Below, piece by piece: positions 16,054 through 25,125 of a DNA stretch of 64,000 nucleotides (its first letter is position 1; each line of letters starts with the position of its first letter). The translations under genes and the position numbers were made by a program. The DNA is from Geobacter sp. (lineage in GTDB: Bacteria > Desulfobacterota > Desulfuromonadia > Geobacterales > DSM-12255), in NCBI GenBank assembly GCA_009684525.1, contig WKKR01000002.1, forward strand, positions 62,001 to 126,000, read 5' to 3'. Below the pieces are notes generated by a model. That model had not been told where the DNA came from and did not search any database. It worked only from the letters and a program-made list of their open reading frames with translations.

Positions 16054-16884
16054 ATGACAATGAGTATCGCAAAACTGACAAGATTGGCTCCGGTGGAGCT
16101 TGGCTTCCGTCTGGATCCGATGCTCCCCGTCATCCCGCTGGCCATTGAGGTCAATCCACAAAAGATGGGGTCCCGAGAGGTGGGGTGCGCGGCGGTCCAC
16201 GCCCACCCGCGCGGCCAGCTGATTTACGCCAGCAGCGGCGTGATGCGGGTGATCTGCGGCCGCGACATCTGGGTGGTGCCGCCATCTCAGGCAGTCTGGG
16301 TACCCCCCAACCAAGAGCACGAGGTCTATTTCCCCGGCAATGTGGCCCTACGCAGCCTCTTCGTCGACCCGTCGGCAATCGCCGGTCTACCGCAGCAGTG
16401 TACCGTGCTGAAGGTAACGTCGCTCCTGCGGGAGCTGATCCTGGCGGCAGTGCGGGTGGGGGAGCGGTATGAGCCCGACGGTGTCGGCTGGCGGCTGATG
16501 CAGGTGCTGCTGGACGAGCTGCGGCAGGCAGAATCGACTCCGCTGCACCTGCCGATGGCGCAGGACGAACGGGTCATGCGGGTGATCGAAGCGTTGCTGC
16601 AGAATCCGGGCGACCCGCGTGACTTGAGGGACTGGGGGAACATGGCCGGTGCCAGCAGCCGGACCCTGGCGCGCCTGTTCATCAGCGAGACCGGCCTGAC
16701 TTTCGGCGCCTGGCGCAAGCGGCTGCTCCTCCAGGAAGCGGTCAACCGTCTGGGCCAGGGGGAGCAGATAACACGGATTGCCTTCGATCTGGGCTACCGG
16801 AGCCTGAGCGCCTTTATTGAGATGTTCCGCCGAGAGTTGGGAAGCTCACCTCGCCAGTACGCCCGGCAACAGGAGGCGACATAG
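16054..16884 (+). CDS. AraC family transcriptional regulator with cupin sensor
   Basis: 276 residues. The N-terminal cupin (about 20-120) shows AVHAHPRGQLIYASSGVM and WVPPNQEHEVYF. The C-terminal AraC domain (about 175-276) has two helix-turn-helix units: the first around LRDWGNMAGASSRTLARLF, the second ending IAFDLGYRSLSAFIEMFRR with the family hallmark. It most likely activates the divergent methyltransferase pair. An ATG two codons in is an alternative start. A strong hairpin follows the gene. Confidence 0.92.
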   Translation: MTMSIAKLTRLAPVELGFRLDPMLPVIPLAIEVNPQKMGSREVGCAAVHAHPRGQLIYASSGVMRVICGRDIWVVPPSQAVWVPPNQEHEVYFPGNVALRSLFVDPSAIAGLPQQCTVLKVTSLLRELILAAVRVGERYEPDGVGWRLMQVLLDELRQAESTPLHLPMAQDERVMRVIEALLQNPGDPRDLRDWGNMAGASSRTLARLFISETGLTFGAWRKRLLLQEAVNRLGQGEQITRIAFDLGYRSLSAFIEMFRRELGSSPRQYARQQEAT

Positions 16885-16907
16885 CGGATGGCAGCGTGCC
16901 CCTGGCA

Positions 16908-16940
16908 AAACGGCCCGGATACCGCATCGCCGGGCCGTTT
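16908..16940 (+). terminator. Hairpin terminator after the AraC gene
   Basis: An 11-bp perfect stem, AAACGGCCCGG with CCGGGCCGTTT, closes an 11-base loop 24 bases after the stop codon. Confidence 0.7.
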
Positions 16941-16957
16941 CGCAACCGCACAATCTG

Positions 16958-16986
16958 TTGACTCAAGGGGAAAAAACAAGTAAGTT
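16958..16986 (+). promoter_or_regulatory. Candidate promoter for the plsC operon
   Basis: TTGACT (16958-16963), 17-base spacer, then TAAGTT (16981-16986). The -35 is good and the -10 poor. It lies 31 bases before the acyltransferase start. Confidence 0.35.
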
Positions 16987-17016
16987 GGGGGCATTTAACT
17001 CTATCGGATTGTCCGC

Positions 17017-17718
17017 ATGCTGCGAGCCTATCTGTTTCTGGTGTTGTTTGTCCCCCTGACATTCCTGCTGGCTTTCAGCGCACTCATCGCCACGCTGTTC
17101 GATGCCAGCGGCAGGGCGTATCATTTCCATGCCCGGCTCTGGAGCCGGATCAGCCTGCGGATGGCAGGGGCCAGGATCGAAACCTACGGCCAGGAGCTGA
17201 TCCCCCGCGGCGAGCCGGTCATCTTCATGAGCAACCACCAGAGCAACTTCGATATCCTGGCCCTGTACCAGGCCATACCGGAGCGGTTCTCCTGGATCGC
17301 CAAGGAAGAGCTCTTCAACATCCCGGTCTTCGGCCATTCCATGCGGCGGGCCGGCTACATCCCGCTGGACCGCAGCGACGGCCGGCGCTCCCTGCGCAGC
17401 ATGGTGGCCGCAGCCGAGCACATCCGCAGCGGGCACAGCGTGGTCATCTTCCCGGAGGGGACCCGCACCAACGACGGCGATCTCCTCCCCTTCAAGATGG
17501 GGGGATTTCTCCTCACGGAAAAGGCCAGGGTTCCGATCGTGCCGGTCACCATCAACGGCAGCGGCCGGATCAACCCGGCCAAGGAGATCAGGCTCAAGCC
17601 GGGAACCATTTCCATCTCCTTTGCCGAGCCGATCTCCGTGCAGGCGCAGACGGGCCGCAAGCGCGACGACCTTGCCGAGCAGGTCAAGGCGGCCATAAAC
17701 GCCAATCTGGAGCACTAG
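17017..17718 (+). CDS. plsC: 1-acyl-sn-glycerol-3-phosphate acyltransferase
   Basis: 233 residues. An N-terminal membrane helix (about 3-27) is followed by the acyltransferase motifs: I = NHQSNFD (about 74-80), II around GYIPLDRSDGRRS, III = FPEGTRTNDG (about 147-156) and IV = VPIVPVTINGSG. It adds the second acyl chain to lysophosphatidate at the inner membrane, giving phosphatidate for phospholipid synthesis. Length is normal for PlsC. Two small membrane-protein genes and RNase J follow closely on the same strand. Confidence 0.9.
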   Translation: MLRAYLFLVLFVPLTFLLAFSALIATLFDASGRAYHFHARLWSRISLRMAGARIETYGQELIPRGEPVIFMSNHQSNFDILALYQAIPERFSWIAKEELFNIPVFGHSMRRAGYIPLDRSDGRRSLRSMVAAAEHIRSGHSVVIFPEGTRTNDGDLLPFKMGGFLLTEKARVPIVPVTINGSGRINPAKEIRLKPGTISISFAEPISVQAQTGRKRDDLAEQVKAAINANLEH

Positions 17719-17720
17719 AC

Positions 17721-17903
17721 GTGACATTCATCGCCATCGCCCTGATCATCTGCGGCATCGCAGGGGTCGCCTGGGGGCTGCCCGCCCTGCACCGGCTGCG
17801 CAAACCTTTTGACATCCTGGCAGCGCTCACGGTGCTGGCCGGCGTCGTCGCCGCCCTTCTCGGCTGCCTGCTGGCAGCGGTGCCCGGATTTTTCGCCGGA
17901 TGA
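17721..17903 (+). CDS. Small two-helix membrane protein
   Basis: 60 residues from a GTG start two bases after the plsC stop. Two hydrophobic segments (about 2-20 and 33-57) are separated by a short charged loop (LHRLRKPFD). It overlaps the next gene by four bases (ATGA), so it is translated as part of this operon. No family or function is recognised; conservation of its position next to plsC would be the best clue. Confidence 0.6.
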   Translation: MTFIAIALIICGIAGVAWGLPALHRLRKPFDILAALTVLAGVVAALLGCLLAAVPGFFAG

Positions 17904-18331
17904 GCCATCCCATGGACAAACCGAAACATATCGCCCTGAACGTCGCCGTGGCCGGAGTCATCGCACTCCTGCTCATCTGGGGCACGACCCAGTACCGCCA
18001 GTGGAGCCAGTTCAACAAAGGCGACCAGGCCCTTGCCAGCGGCGACTACATCGGCGCCATCGCCGGCTACGAAGCTGCCATCCACATGTACACCCCGCTC
18101 TCACCGCTGGTGGGGCGTGCTGCGGAAAAGCTCTGGCTTATCGCCCAGACCCTGGAGCAGCGGGGAGACACTGCCAAGGCGCTGGTTGCCTACCGGTCGC
18201 TGCGCAGCTCCTTCTACGCCGTGCGCGGGCTGTATGAGCCGGGCAGAGCGTGGATCGACAAGTGCGATGCCCGGATTGCCGCGCTGACAGGCGCTCCGGC
18301 GACTCTGCCGCACCAGCCTGCCCGACCCTGA
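17900..18331 (+). CDS. Membrane-anchored protein with TPR-like repeat
   Basis: 143 residues. A short N-terminal tail and one membrane helix (about 11-27, LNVAVAGVIALLLIWGT) precede a helical region. ALASGDYIGAIAGYEAAIHMY and LEQRGDTAKALVAYRSLRSS look like two tetratricopeptide helical hairpins. It probably acts as a small scaffold on the membrane; partners unknown. Start codon overlaps the stop of the preceding 60-residue gene, and RNase J begins 13 bases after its end. Confidence 0.65.
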   Translation: MSHPMDKPKHIALNVAVAGVIALLLIWGTTQYRQWSQFNKGDQALASGDYIGAIAGYEAAIHMYTPLSPLVGRAAEKLWLIAQTLEQRGDTAKALVAYRSLRSSFYAVRGLYEPGRAWIDKCDARIAALTGAPATLPHQPARP

Positions 18332-18344
18332 AAGGGGATCACCC

Positions 18345-20021
18345 ATGACCACCGAGAACCGCGACACCACCGGCCTGAAGATCATCCCCCTGGGGGGGCT
18401 CGGTGAAATCGGCCTGAACATGGCGATCTTCGAATACGGCGAAGACATCATCGTCGTCGACTGCGGCCTGATGTTCCCCGACGCCTCCATGCTGGGGATC
18501 GACCTGGTGGTGCCCGACATCACCTACCTCAGGGAGCGGGCCGACCGGGTCCGGGGCATCTTCCTGACCCATGGCCACGAAGACCACATCGGCGCCCTCC
18601 CCTATGTGCTGCCGGAGATCAACCCGCCCCTGTTCGGCACGGCCCTCACCCTGGGACTGGTCAAGGCCAAGCTGAAGGAGTTCGACCTGGACTCCAAGGT
18701 GGACCTGCGGGTGATGAAGCCCCGCGGCAAGGCAACGGCCGGCTGCTTCACGGTGGAGTTCATCAGGGTGACCCATTCCATCGTCGACGGCTGCGGCCTG
18801 GCCATCCGGACCCCGGAAGGGGTGGTGATCCATACCGGCGACTTCAAGATCGACCAGACCCCGGTGGATGGGGAGCTGACCGACCTGGCCACCTTTTCCC
18901 GCTATGGCGAGGCCGGGGTGCTGGCCCTCATGTCCGACTCCACCAACGTCAAGCGCCAGGGGTACACCATCTCCGAACGCTCCGTGGGCGAGGCCTTCCT
19001 CGATCTCTTCCCCAAGTGCGACTCCAGGATCATCGTGGCGGCCTTCTCCAGCAACATCCACCGGGTCCAGCAGGTGGTGGACGCGGCCCTGGCCTGCAAC
19101 CGCAAGGTGCTGCTGAACGGCCGCTCCATGATCGCCAACGTGCAGATCGCCCGTGAACTCGGTTACCTCAGGATTCCCGACGGACTCCTCATCGACCTGA
19201 AGGAACTCCCCCGCCTCCCCAGGGAAGAGGTCTGCATCGTCACCACCGGCTCCCAGGGGGAACCGATGAGCGCCCTGACCCGGATCGCCATGGACGACCA
19301 CAAGCAGATCAAGCTGGAGCGGGGCGATACGGTCATCCTGTCGTCGCGGGTCATCCCCGGCAACGAGAAGACCATCACCGACATGATCAACCACCTCTAC
19401 CGCCGCGGCGCCGAGGTCTTCCACGAGCAGGTCTCCGAGGTCCATGTCTCCGGACATGCCAGCCAGGAGGAACTGAAGCTGATGTTAAACCTCGTCCGGC
19501 CCCAGTGGTTCATCCCGGTGCACGGCGAGTATCGCCACCTGGTCCGCCACGCCCGCCTTGCCCAGCGGGTCGGCATCCCGGCAGAGCGCTGCATCGTCGC
19601 CAACAACGGCGACGTCATCGCCTTCTCCCAGGGGGAAGGGTGTGTCCTCGGCCAGGTGGAAAGCGGTCGGATCTTCGTCGACGGCAAGGGGATCGGCGAC
19701 GTGGGGGAGATCGTTCTCAAGGACCGCAAGCATCTCTCCGAGGACGGCATGGTCGTGGTCATCATCGGCATCGCCCAGTCCAGCGGCGACATCATCTACG
19801 GCCCGGATATCGTCTCCCGCGGCTTCGTCTTCGAAGACGAAAGCCAGGATTACCTGGACGCGGCCCGCCAGGTGGTTACCGACACCCTGTCTCAGCTCAA
19901 CGCCGAGGTAATGGGGGACTGGAACGAGGTCAAGCAGGAGGTGCGGCAGGGGCTGCGCCGCTTTTTCAAAAAAACCATCGAGCGGCGCCCCGTGATCCTG
20001 CCGCTCATTCTTGAAATGTAA
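18345..20021 (+). CDS. rnj: Ribonuclease J
   Basis: 558 residues, the normal length. The metallo-beta-lactamase motif HGHEDHIG (near 76-83) binds two zinc ions, the beta-CASP domain follows (about 200-380), then SGHAS and HGEYRH (near 373 and 393) complete the active site. The C-terminal domain covers about 450-558. RNase J is a 5'-3' exonuclease and endonuclease in mRNA decay and rRNA maturation. It is co-oriented with plsC and followed by ftsK. Start ATG has AAAGGGGAT before it. Confidence 0.95.
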   Translation: MTTENRDTTGLKIIPLGGLGEIGLNMAIFEYGEDIIVVDCGLMFPDASMLGIDLVVPDITYLRERADRVRGIFLTHGHEDHIGALPYVLPEINPPLFGTALTLGLVKAKLKEFDLDSKVDLRVMKPRGKATAGCFTVEFIRVTHSIVDGCGLAIRTPEGVVIHTGDFKIDQTPVDGELTDLATFSRYGEAGVLALMSDSTNVKRQGYTISERSVGEAFLDLFPKCDSRIIVAAFSSNIHRVQQVVDAALACNRKVLLNGRSMIANVQIARELGYLRIPDGLLIDLKELPRLPREEVCIVTTGSQGEPMSALTRIAMDDHKQIKLERGDTVILSSRVIPGNEKTITDMINHLYRRGAEVFHEQVSEVHVSGHASQEELKLMLNLVRPQWFIPVHGEYRHLVRHARLAQRVGIPAERCIVANNGDVIAFSQGEGCVLGQVESGRIFVDGKGIGDVGEIVLKDRKHLSEDGMVVVIIGIAQSSGDIIYGPDIVSRGFVFEDESQDYLDAARQVVTDTLSQLNAEVMGDWNEVKQEVRQGLRRFFKKTIERRPVILPLILEM

Positions 20022-20062
20022 CAAACCCCATGCATACTGGAATGGACCGACGATAAATTGCC

Positions 20063-22351
20063 ATGGAAACCACTGAACCGAAAAAAGAGAAACTGACCAG
20101 CGAGATCAAGGGGATGCTCCTGGGGGCAGCCGGGCTCTTCCTGCTGGTGGCGCTGGCATCCTTCAATGCCGACGATCTCTCCTTCAATACCTTCTCGTCG
20201 GAGAATGTGATCCGCAACTTCGGCGGCCGGCTCGGCGCCCAGATCGCCGACCTTTTGCTGCAGTTCTTCGGCGTTGCCGCCTATCTGGTGCCCGGCGCCT
20301 GCCTGGTAACGGCCTACCGGCTGCTCCGTTTCAAGGAGCTGAAGCTGACCGTCTACAAGTGCTTCGCCTTTGTGGGGCTGCTGGTCTCCCTCTCCGCCCT
20401 GTTCGCCTTCAACATCGAGTTCACCGACCTGCTCGGCCAGCGGATCCCCACCGGCGGCGCCATCGGCTACAAGACCGCCTCGCTCCTCAAGGGGCTGCTC
20501 GGCGTCACCGGGGCGCTGCTGTTGCTTTTGCCGATGCTGGCCGCCTCCATCACCATCATGTCGCGCTTCTCCTTTGTCCTGTTCGCCGACTGGTGGATCA
20601 ACGCCCTGGGGGACCGCTGGTCTCGCTACCGCGAGAAACGGGCGCTCAACCGCGAGCTGCTGAAGGACGAAAAGCCGAAAAACAAGGATCGGGACAAGGT
20701 GGAACCGGTGATCAAGCCGGTAACCGTGGCACCCGCCCCCTCCCCGGCCACCCAGACCAAGCGGGACAAGCGGGACGAAGAAAAGAGCCGCCCCCAGCAG
20801 GAGCTGTTCGATTTCGCCAAGAGCGACGGCGATTTCCGCACCCCGCCGCTCTCCCTCCTGGACCCGCCCCAGGCCAGCAACCGCAAGGTGGACAAGGAAG
20901 TCCTCACCATGAACGCCCGGCTCCTGGAGAAAAAGCTTCGGGACTTCGGCGTCGAGGGGGAGGTGGTAGAGATCTGCCCCGGCCCGGTGGTCACCATGTA
21001 CGAATTCGCGCCCGGACCGGGGATCAAGGTGAGCCGCATCGCCGGGCTCTCCGACGATCTCTCCATGGCTCTGCAGGCGCTCTCCATCCGGATCGTGGCG
21101 CCGATCCCCGGCAAAGGGGTGGTGGGAATCGAACTCCCGAACCGCGACCGGGAGATGGTCTCTCTCAAGGAGATCTTTACCAGCGAGGAATTCCAGGCAG
21201 GGAAGCACAAGCTCCCGCTGGCGCTGGGGAAAGACATCGCCGGCATCCCGCTGGTGACCGACCTGGCGCGCATGCCGCACCTGCTGGTGGCGGGCGCCAC
21301 CGGCTCGGGCAAATCGGTCTCCATCAACACCATGATCCTGTCGCTCCTCTACACCGCCACCCCCCGCAACGTCCGGATCATCATGGTCGATCCGAAGATG
21401 CTGGAGCTCTCCGTCTATGACGGCATCCCCCACCTGCTGCTGCCGGTGGTGACCAACCCGAAGAAGGCCTCCATAGCCATGCGCTGGGCGGTCGAGGAGA
21501 TGGGGCGGCGCTACCGGCTCATGGCCGACAAGGGGGTCAGGAACATCGACTCCTACAACAAGGCGCTGGAGCGGGAGGAAAAAGAGACCGCCGAGAACCT
21601 GGCCCGCGAGACCGTGGTGGTCGAGGAGGTCGAGGAGCCGGCCGGCGACGAACAGATGGCCATCGAGGCGTTCCTGGAAAAGGACGAGCAGCTGGAGCAC
21701 GGCCATCTCCCCTACATCGTCATCGTGGTGGACGAACTGGCCGACCTGATGATGGTGGCGGGCCGCGAGATCGAGGAATCCATCGCCCGGCTGGCCCAGA
21801 TGGCCCGCGCCGCCGGCATCCACCTGATCCTGGCGACCCAGCGGCCGTCGGTGGACGTCATCACCGGCCTGATCAAGGCCAACTTCCCGGCCCGGATCTC
21901 CTTCCAGGTATCGAGCAAGATCGATTCCCGCACCATCCTCGACTGCAACGGCGCCGAATCGCTCCTTGGCGCCGGCGACATGCTCTTCCTGCCGCCGGGG
22001 ACCGCCAAGCTGCAGCGGAGCCACGGCGCCTTCGTCTCCGACGCCGAGGTGCAGCGGGTGGTGGACTTCCTGAAGAAACAGGGGAAACCGGTCTACGACA
22101 AGTCGATCCTGGAGGTCAAGGTAGGCGACGACAAGGGGGGCGACGGCGACGAAGAGCTGGACGACCGCTACGACGACGCCGTGGCCCTGGTGGCAGAGGC
22201 CAAGCAGGCATCCATCTCCATGATCCAGCGCCGTCTGCGGATCGGCTACAACCGCGCCGCCCGGATCATCGAAAAGATGGAGCAGGAAGGGATCGTCGGT
22301 CCCTCGGACGGCACCAGCAAACCACGGGAAGTGTTCATCAACAAGCTGTAA
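20063..22351 (+). CDS. ftsK: DNA translocase FtsK/SpoIIIE
   Basis: 762 residues. Four membrane helices lie within about 15-170, then a short charged linker (about 190-260). The motor domain carries Walker A GATGSGKS (from about 411) and Walker B IVVVDELADLMM (about 553-564). The C-terminal gamma winged helix (about 695-762, SISMIQRRLRIGYNRAARII) reads KOPS/SRS polarity sequences. It pumps chromosomal DNA through the septum and activates XerCD recombination at dif. The linker is short compared with E. coli FtsK. Confidence 0.95.
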   Translation: METTEPKKEKLTSEIKGMLLGAAGLFLLVALASFNADDLSFNTFSSENVIRNFGGRLGAQIADLLLQFFGVAAYLVPGACLVTAYRLLRFKELKLTVYKCFAFVGLLVSLSALFAFNIEFTDLLGQRIPTGGAIGYKTASLLKGLLGVTGALLLLLPMLAASITIMSRFSFVLFADWWINALGDRWSRYREKRALNRELLKDEKPKNKDRDKVEPVIKPVTVAPAPSPATQTKRDKRDEEKSRPQQELFDFAKSDGDFRTPPLSLLDPPQASNRKVDKEVLTMNARLLEKKLRDFGVEGEVVEICPGPVVTMYEFAPGPGIKVSRIAGLSDDLSMALQALSIRIVAPIPGKGVVGIELPNRDREMVSLKEIFTSEEFQAGKHKLPLALGKDIAGIPLVTDLARMPHLLVAGATGSGKSVSINTMILSLLYTATPRNVRIIMVDPKMLELSVYDGIPHLLLPVVTNPKKASIAMRWAVEEMGRRYRLMADKGVRNIDSYNKALEREEKETAENLARETVVVEEVEEPAGDEQMAIEAFLEKDEQLEHGHLPYIVIVVDELADLMMVAGREIEESIARLAQMARAAGIHLILATQRPSVDVITGLIKANFPARISFQVSSKIDSRTILDCNGAESLLGAGDMLFLPPGTAKLQRSHGAFVSDAEVQRVVDFLKKQGKPVYDKSILEVKVGDDKGGDGDEELDDRYDDAVALVAEAKQASISMIQRRLRIGYNRAARIIEKMEQEGIVGPSDGTSKPREVFINKL

Positions 22352-22415
22352 AACGGCCATCAGATCGGCCTCTGCTTACCTGTTCCCGGCCCGGGGAGCA
22401 GAAGAAGGAGATCCC

Positions 22416-22982
22416 ATGACCCATTGCCGCAAAGACAATCTGGTCCATTTCGCCGTGACCATCATCAGCAAGGATCGCCCCGGCATCGTGGCAGACGTGA
22501 CCGAGGTGCTGTTCCGGCTCGGCTGCAACATCGAGGATTCGAGCTGCACCATGCTGGGTGGCGACTTTGCCATGATCCTGGTCGTCTCCCACGACAAGCC
22601 GTTTGCCAAGGCGAAGCTGGCGGACGAGTTCAAGCTGCTCCACGAGCGGACCGGGCTGCAGATCCACATCCGCTCCCTCTCCGAAGAGGAGATCTGCCCG
22701 GTAAAGGACGAGGGGGAACTCTGCCTGGTCTCGGTCTACGGCTCGGACCAGCCGGGGATCGTCTACCGGGTGACCCGGGCCCTGGCCGATCGCAGGGTCA
22801 ACATCACCGATCTGAACACCAAGCTGATCGGCACCAGGGAAGAGCCGGTCTATGTGCTGATGCTGGAGGCGATCCTTCCCGTCGGCCTCACCGTGGAGGA
22901 CGCTAGCGCCCTGCTCGACAACCTCAAAAAGGAGCTGAACGTGGAGATTTCGGTACGCGCCATCACGCCGGTCTCCTTGTGA
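22416..22982 (+). CDS. Tandem ACT-domain regulatory protein (GcvR-like)
   Basis: 188 residues made of two ACT domains: the first about 8-85 (VTIISKDRPGIVADVTEVLF), the second about 100-180 (VSVYGSDQPGIVYRVTRAL). ACT domains bind amino acids; two-domain proteins of this sort include the glycine cleavage repressor GcvR. No gcv gene is nearby, so the ligand and target are open. ATG start with AAGGAGATCCC before it. Peptide deformylase starts eight bases after its stop, suggesting one transcript. Confidence 0.82.
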   Translation: MTHCRKDNLVHFAVTIISKDRPGIVADVTEVLFRLGCNIEDSSCTMLGGDFAMILVVSHDKPFAKAKLADEFKLLHERTGLQIHIRSLSEEEICPVKDEGELCLVSVYGSDQPGIVYRVTRALADRRVNITDLNTKLIGTREEPVYVLMLEAILPVGLTVEDASALLDNLKKELNVEISVRAITPVSL

Positions 22983-22990
22983 CAACATAA

Positions 22991-23497
22991 ATGCCCGTCC
23001 AGAATATTCTCCTCTATCCCCATCCCATCCTGAAGAAGATGGCCCGGCCGGTAAACCGTCTCGACGACGAGATCGCCGGTCTCGTCCAGGACCTGATCGA
23101 CACCATGCGCGAAGGCCCCGGCTCCGTTGGTGTGGCGGCACCACAGATCGGCGTGTCGCTGCGCGTCTGCGTGGTGGACGTTTCCGCCAACCGGCACGGC
23201 AAGGAGAACAACCACGGCCTCTTGGTGCTGGTAAATCCGGAGATTGTCGAACGGGAAGGAGGGGCGATCATGCGGGAGGGGTGCATGAGCGTGCCGGATT
23301 ACACCGGCGACGTGGAGCGGGCTACCCGGATCAGGCTCCGCTTCCGGACAGCGGACGGCTCGGAGCAGGAGATCGAGGCGAGTGGTTTCGAGGCGGTGGC
23401 GATCCAGCATGAGATGGATCACCTGGACGGGGTACTCTTCCTGGACCGGATCGTATCGCTGAAGACAGGGCTATTCCGGCGCAAAAACTACCGGTGA
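22991..23497 (+). CDS. def: Peptide deformylase
   Basis: 168 residues with all three family motifs: GVAAPQIGV (motif 1, about 49-57), EGCMSVPD (motif 2, about 96-103, metal cysteine), and QHEMDHLDG (motif 3, about 139-147, metal histidines and catalytic glutamate). It removes the formyl group from the N-terminal methionine of new proteins. Methionine in motif 2, where EGCLS is commoner, is a normal variant. The gene is convergent with the phosphohexomutase gene, only 15 bases apart. Confidence 0.95.
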   Translation: MPVQNILLYPHPILKKMARPVNRLDDEIAGLVQDLIDTMREGPGSVGVAAPQIGVSLRVCVVDVSANRHGKENNHGLLVLVNPEIVEREGGAIMREGCMSVPDYTGDVERATRIRLRFRTADGSEQEIEASGFEAVAIQHEMDHLDGVLFLDRIVSLKTGLFRRKNYR

Positions 23498-23512
23498 TGC
23501 ATTCGAAAAACT

Positions 23513-24922
23513 TCACACCCCCGCAAGGGTCCTCCCTGCAGATAGCAACTCCTCCACCACCGCAGGATCATTGGCCTCGCTGTAGAGCCTGAGCACCGGC
23601 TCGGTCCCCGAAGGCCGGACCAGGAGCCAGGCACCGTCGCTAAAGATGAACTTGAAGCCGTCACGGAAGTTGGTGGCAGCCACGGCGCGTCCCGCGATTG
23701 CCACCGGTGCATCGTCCCGCAACCGGGCGATGAGCGCCGCCTTGGCCTCCTGACCGATGGGAAGATCGATCCTCCGGTAGAAGAAGTGGCCGATCTCGTC
23801 CATGGTTTCATTCAGGAGCTGGCGCAGCCCCTTGCCGGTCATGGCCATCGCCTCCAAGAGCAACAGTCCCATCAGGATACCGTCCCGCTCCGGGATATGC
23901 CCTTTGACCCCGAGTCCGCCCGATTCCTCCCCCCCCATCAGGATGTCATGCTCCAGCATCAGTTCGCAGATATGCTTGAAGCCGATGGGGGTCTCGAAGA
24001 GCTCAAGGCCGAATTTTTCGGCCAGGAGGTCGATCATCCTGGTGGTGGAAACGGTCTTCACCACCCCGCCGGAGAGCCCCTTACGCTCGCAGAGATGCCG
24101 CAGGAGCACCGTGAAGATCATGTGGGAGGAGAAGAAGGCGCCGGTCTCGTCCACGGCGCCGATCCGGTCGGCGTCGCCGTCCAGGGCCAGCCCCGCGCGA
24201 TAGCCCCCTGCCTGCACCAGGGACGCCAGCTCGGTCAGGTGCTCTTCGGTCGGTTCGGGCGGCTGGCCGCCGAAGGCGGGGTTCTGCTCGCTGTGGATCT
24301 CGGCGATACCGGGGAGCAGCCGGGGGAAGAAGCCGCAGCCGGCGCCGAACATCGGGTCGACCACCACCGGGATCGCTGCCTGGCGGATTTTCTCCAGGTC
24401 GATGTAGCGGCCGAGCTGGGCAAGGTAGCCGGCAGCGGCATCGAACACCACCAGATGCCCCGCTGCCAGGGCGTCCGCGAGCGGCTCTTCTCTGACGGGC
24501 CGCGACTGAGCCATATTCTCGGCAACCAGCTCCTCCAGCTCCTTGGTGGTTGAGGGGCGAGCAGAGCCGCCGAAGGATTCCTTGATCTTGAAGCCGTTGT
24601 AGCACGGAGGGTTGTGGCTGGCAGTGATCATCACGCCGGCACCGGCCCCCAGCTCGCGGACGGCCCATGAAACCGCCGGGGTCGGGGCATAGGCATCGGC
24701 CAGCCAGACCTGCAGGCCGTTGCCGCAGGCGATCTCTACCACCCGCTCGGCAAATTCGCGGGAGAGGAAGCGCCGGTCGTAGCCGACCACCAGCCCCTTG
24801 CCGGCCAGGCCATGCCGGTGCAGATAATCCATGGTGGCCTGGGCCACCAGCGAAAGATTGTCGAAAGTGAATTCGCGGGCAATGACACCGCGCCACCCAT
24901 CGGTTCCGAAGAGAATCTGCAC
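23513..24922 (-). CDS. Phosphoglucomutase/phosphomannomutase family protein
   Basis: 469 residues from a GTG start at 24922 with GGAAGGAG six bases before it; longer frames lack a site and add unmatched residues. It begins with ILFGTDGWRG, typical of the family. The catalytic serine is in TASHNPPCYNGFK (near 95-107), the metal loop is DGDADRIG (near 236), the sugar loop GGEESGG (near 329) and the phosphate loop RPSGTEP near the end. It interconverts hexose 1- and 6-phosphates; glucose versus mannose versus glucosamine cannot be decided here. Confidence 0.88.
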   Translation of the reverse strand: MQILFGTDGWRGVIAREFTFDNLSLVAQATMDYLHRHGLAGKGLVVGYDRRFLSREFAERVVEIACGNGLQVWLADAYAPTPAVSWAVRELGAGAGVMITASHNPPCYNGFKIKESFGGSARPSTTKELEELVAENMAQSRPVREEPLADALAAGHLVVFDAAAGYLAQLGRYIDLEKIRQAAIPVVVDPMFGAGCGFFPRLLPGIAEIHSEQNPAFGGQPPEPTEEHLTELASLVQAGGYRAGLALDGDADRIGAVDETGAFFSSHMIFTVLLRHLCERKGLSGGVVKTVSTTRMIDLLAEKFGLELFETPIGFKHICELMLEHDILMGGEESGGLGVKGHIPERDGILMGLLLLEAMAMTGKGLRQLLNETMDEIGHFFYRRIDLPIGQEAKAALIARLRDDAPVAIAGRAVAATNFRDGFKFIFSDGAWLLVRPSGTEPVLRLYSEANDPAVVEELLSAGRTLAGV

Positions 24923-25048
24923 GTACTGCTCCTTCCGGTCCCCCGCGGAGGACGGTTCCATGAAAAGCCCGTCAATTTTTACCGCTTCTGTACCGATTGT
25001 CAACCCCCGATTCCCTGCGACATCGCGTCGATTCGTGATGCAAAGGGT

Positions 25049-25077
25049 TTGACATGCTACGGAACATTTACTACTAT
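25049..25077 (+). promoter_or_regulatory. Promoter for nadA
   Basis: A consensus TTGACA (25049-25054), 17-base spacer and TACTAT (25072-25077) lie just before nadA. This placement argues against an ATG at 25054 as the start of the gene. Confidence 0.65.
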
Positions 25078-25125
25078 CGCCTGATCTTCGTATACGACAG
25101 GACTACCGCTCAGACCGAGGAGACC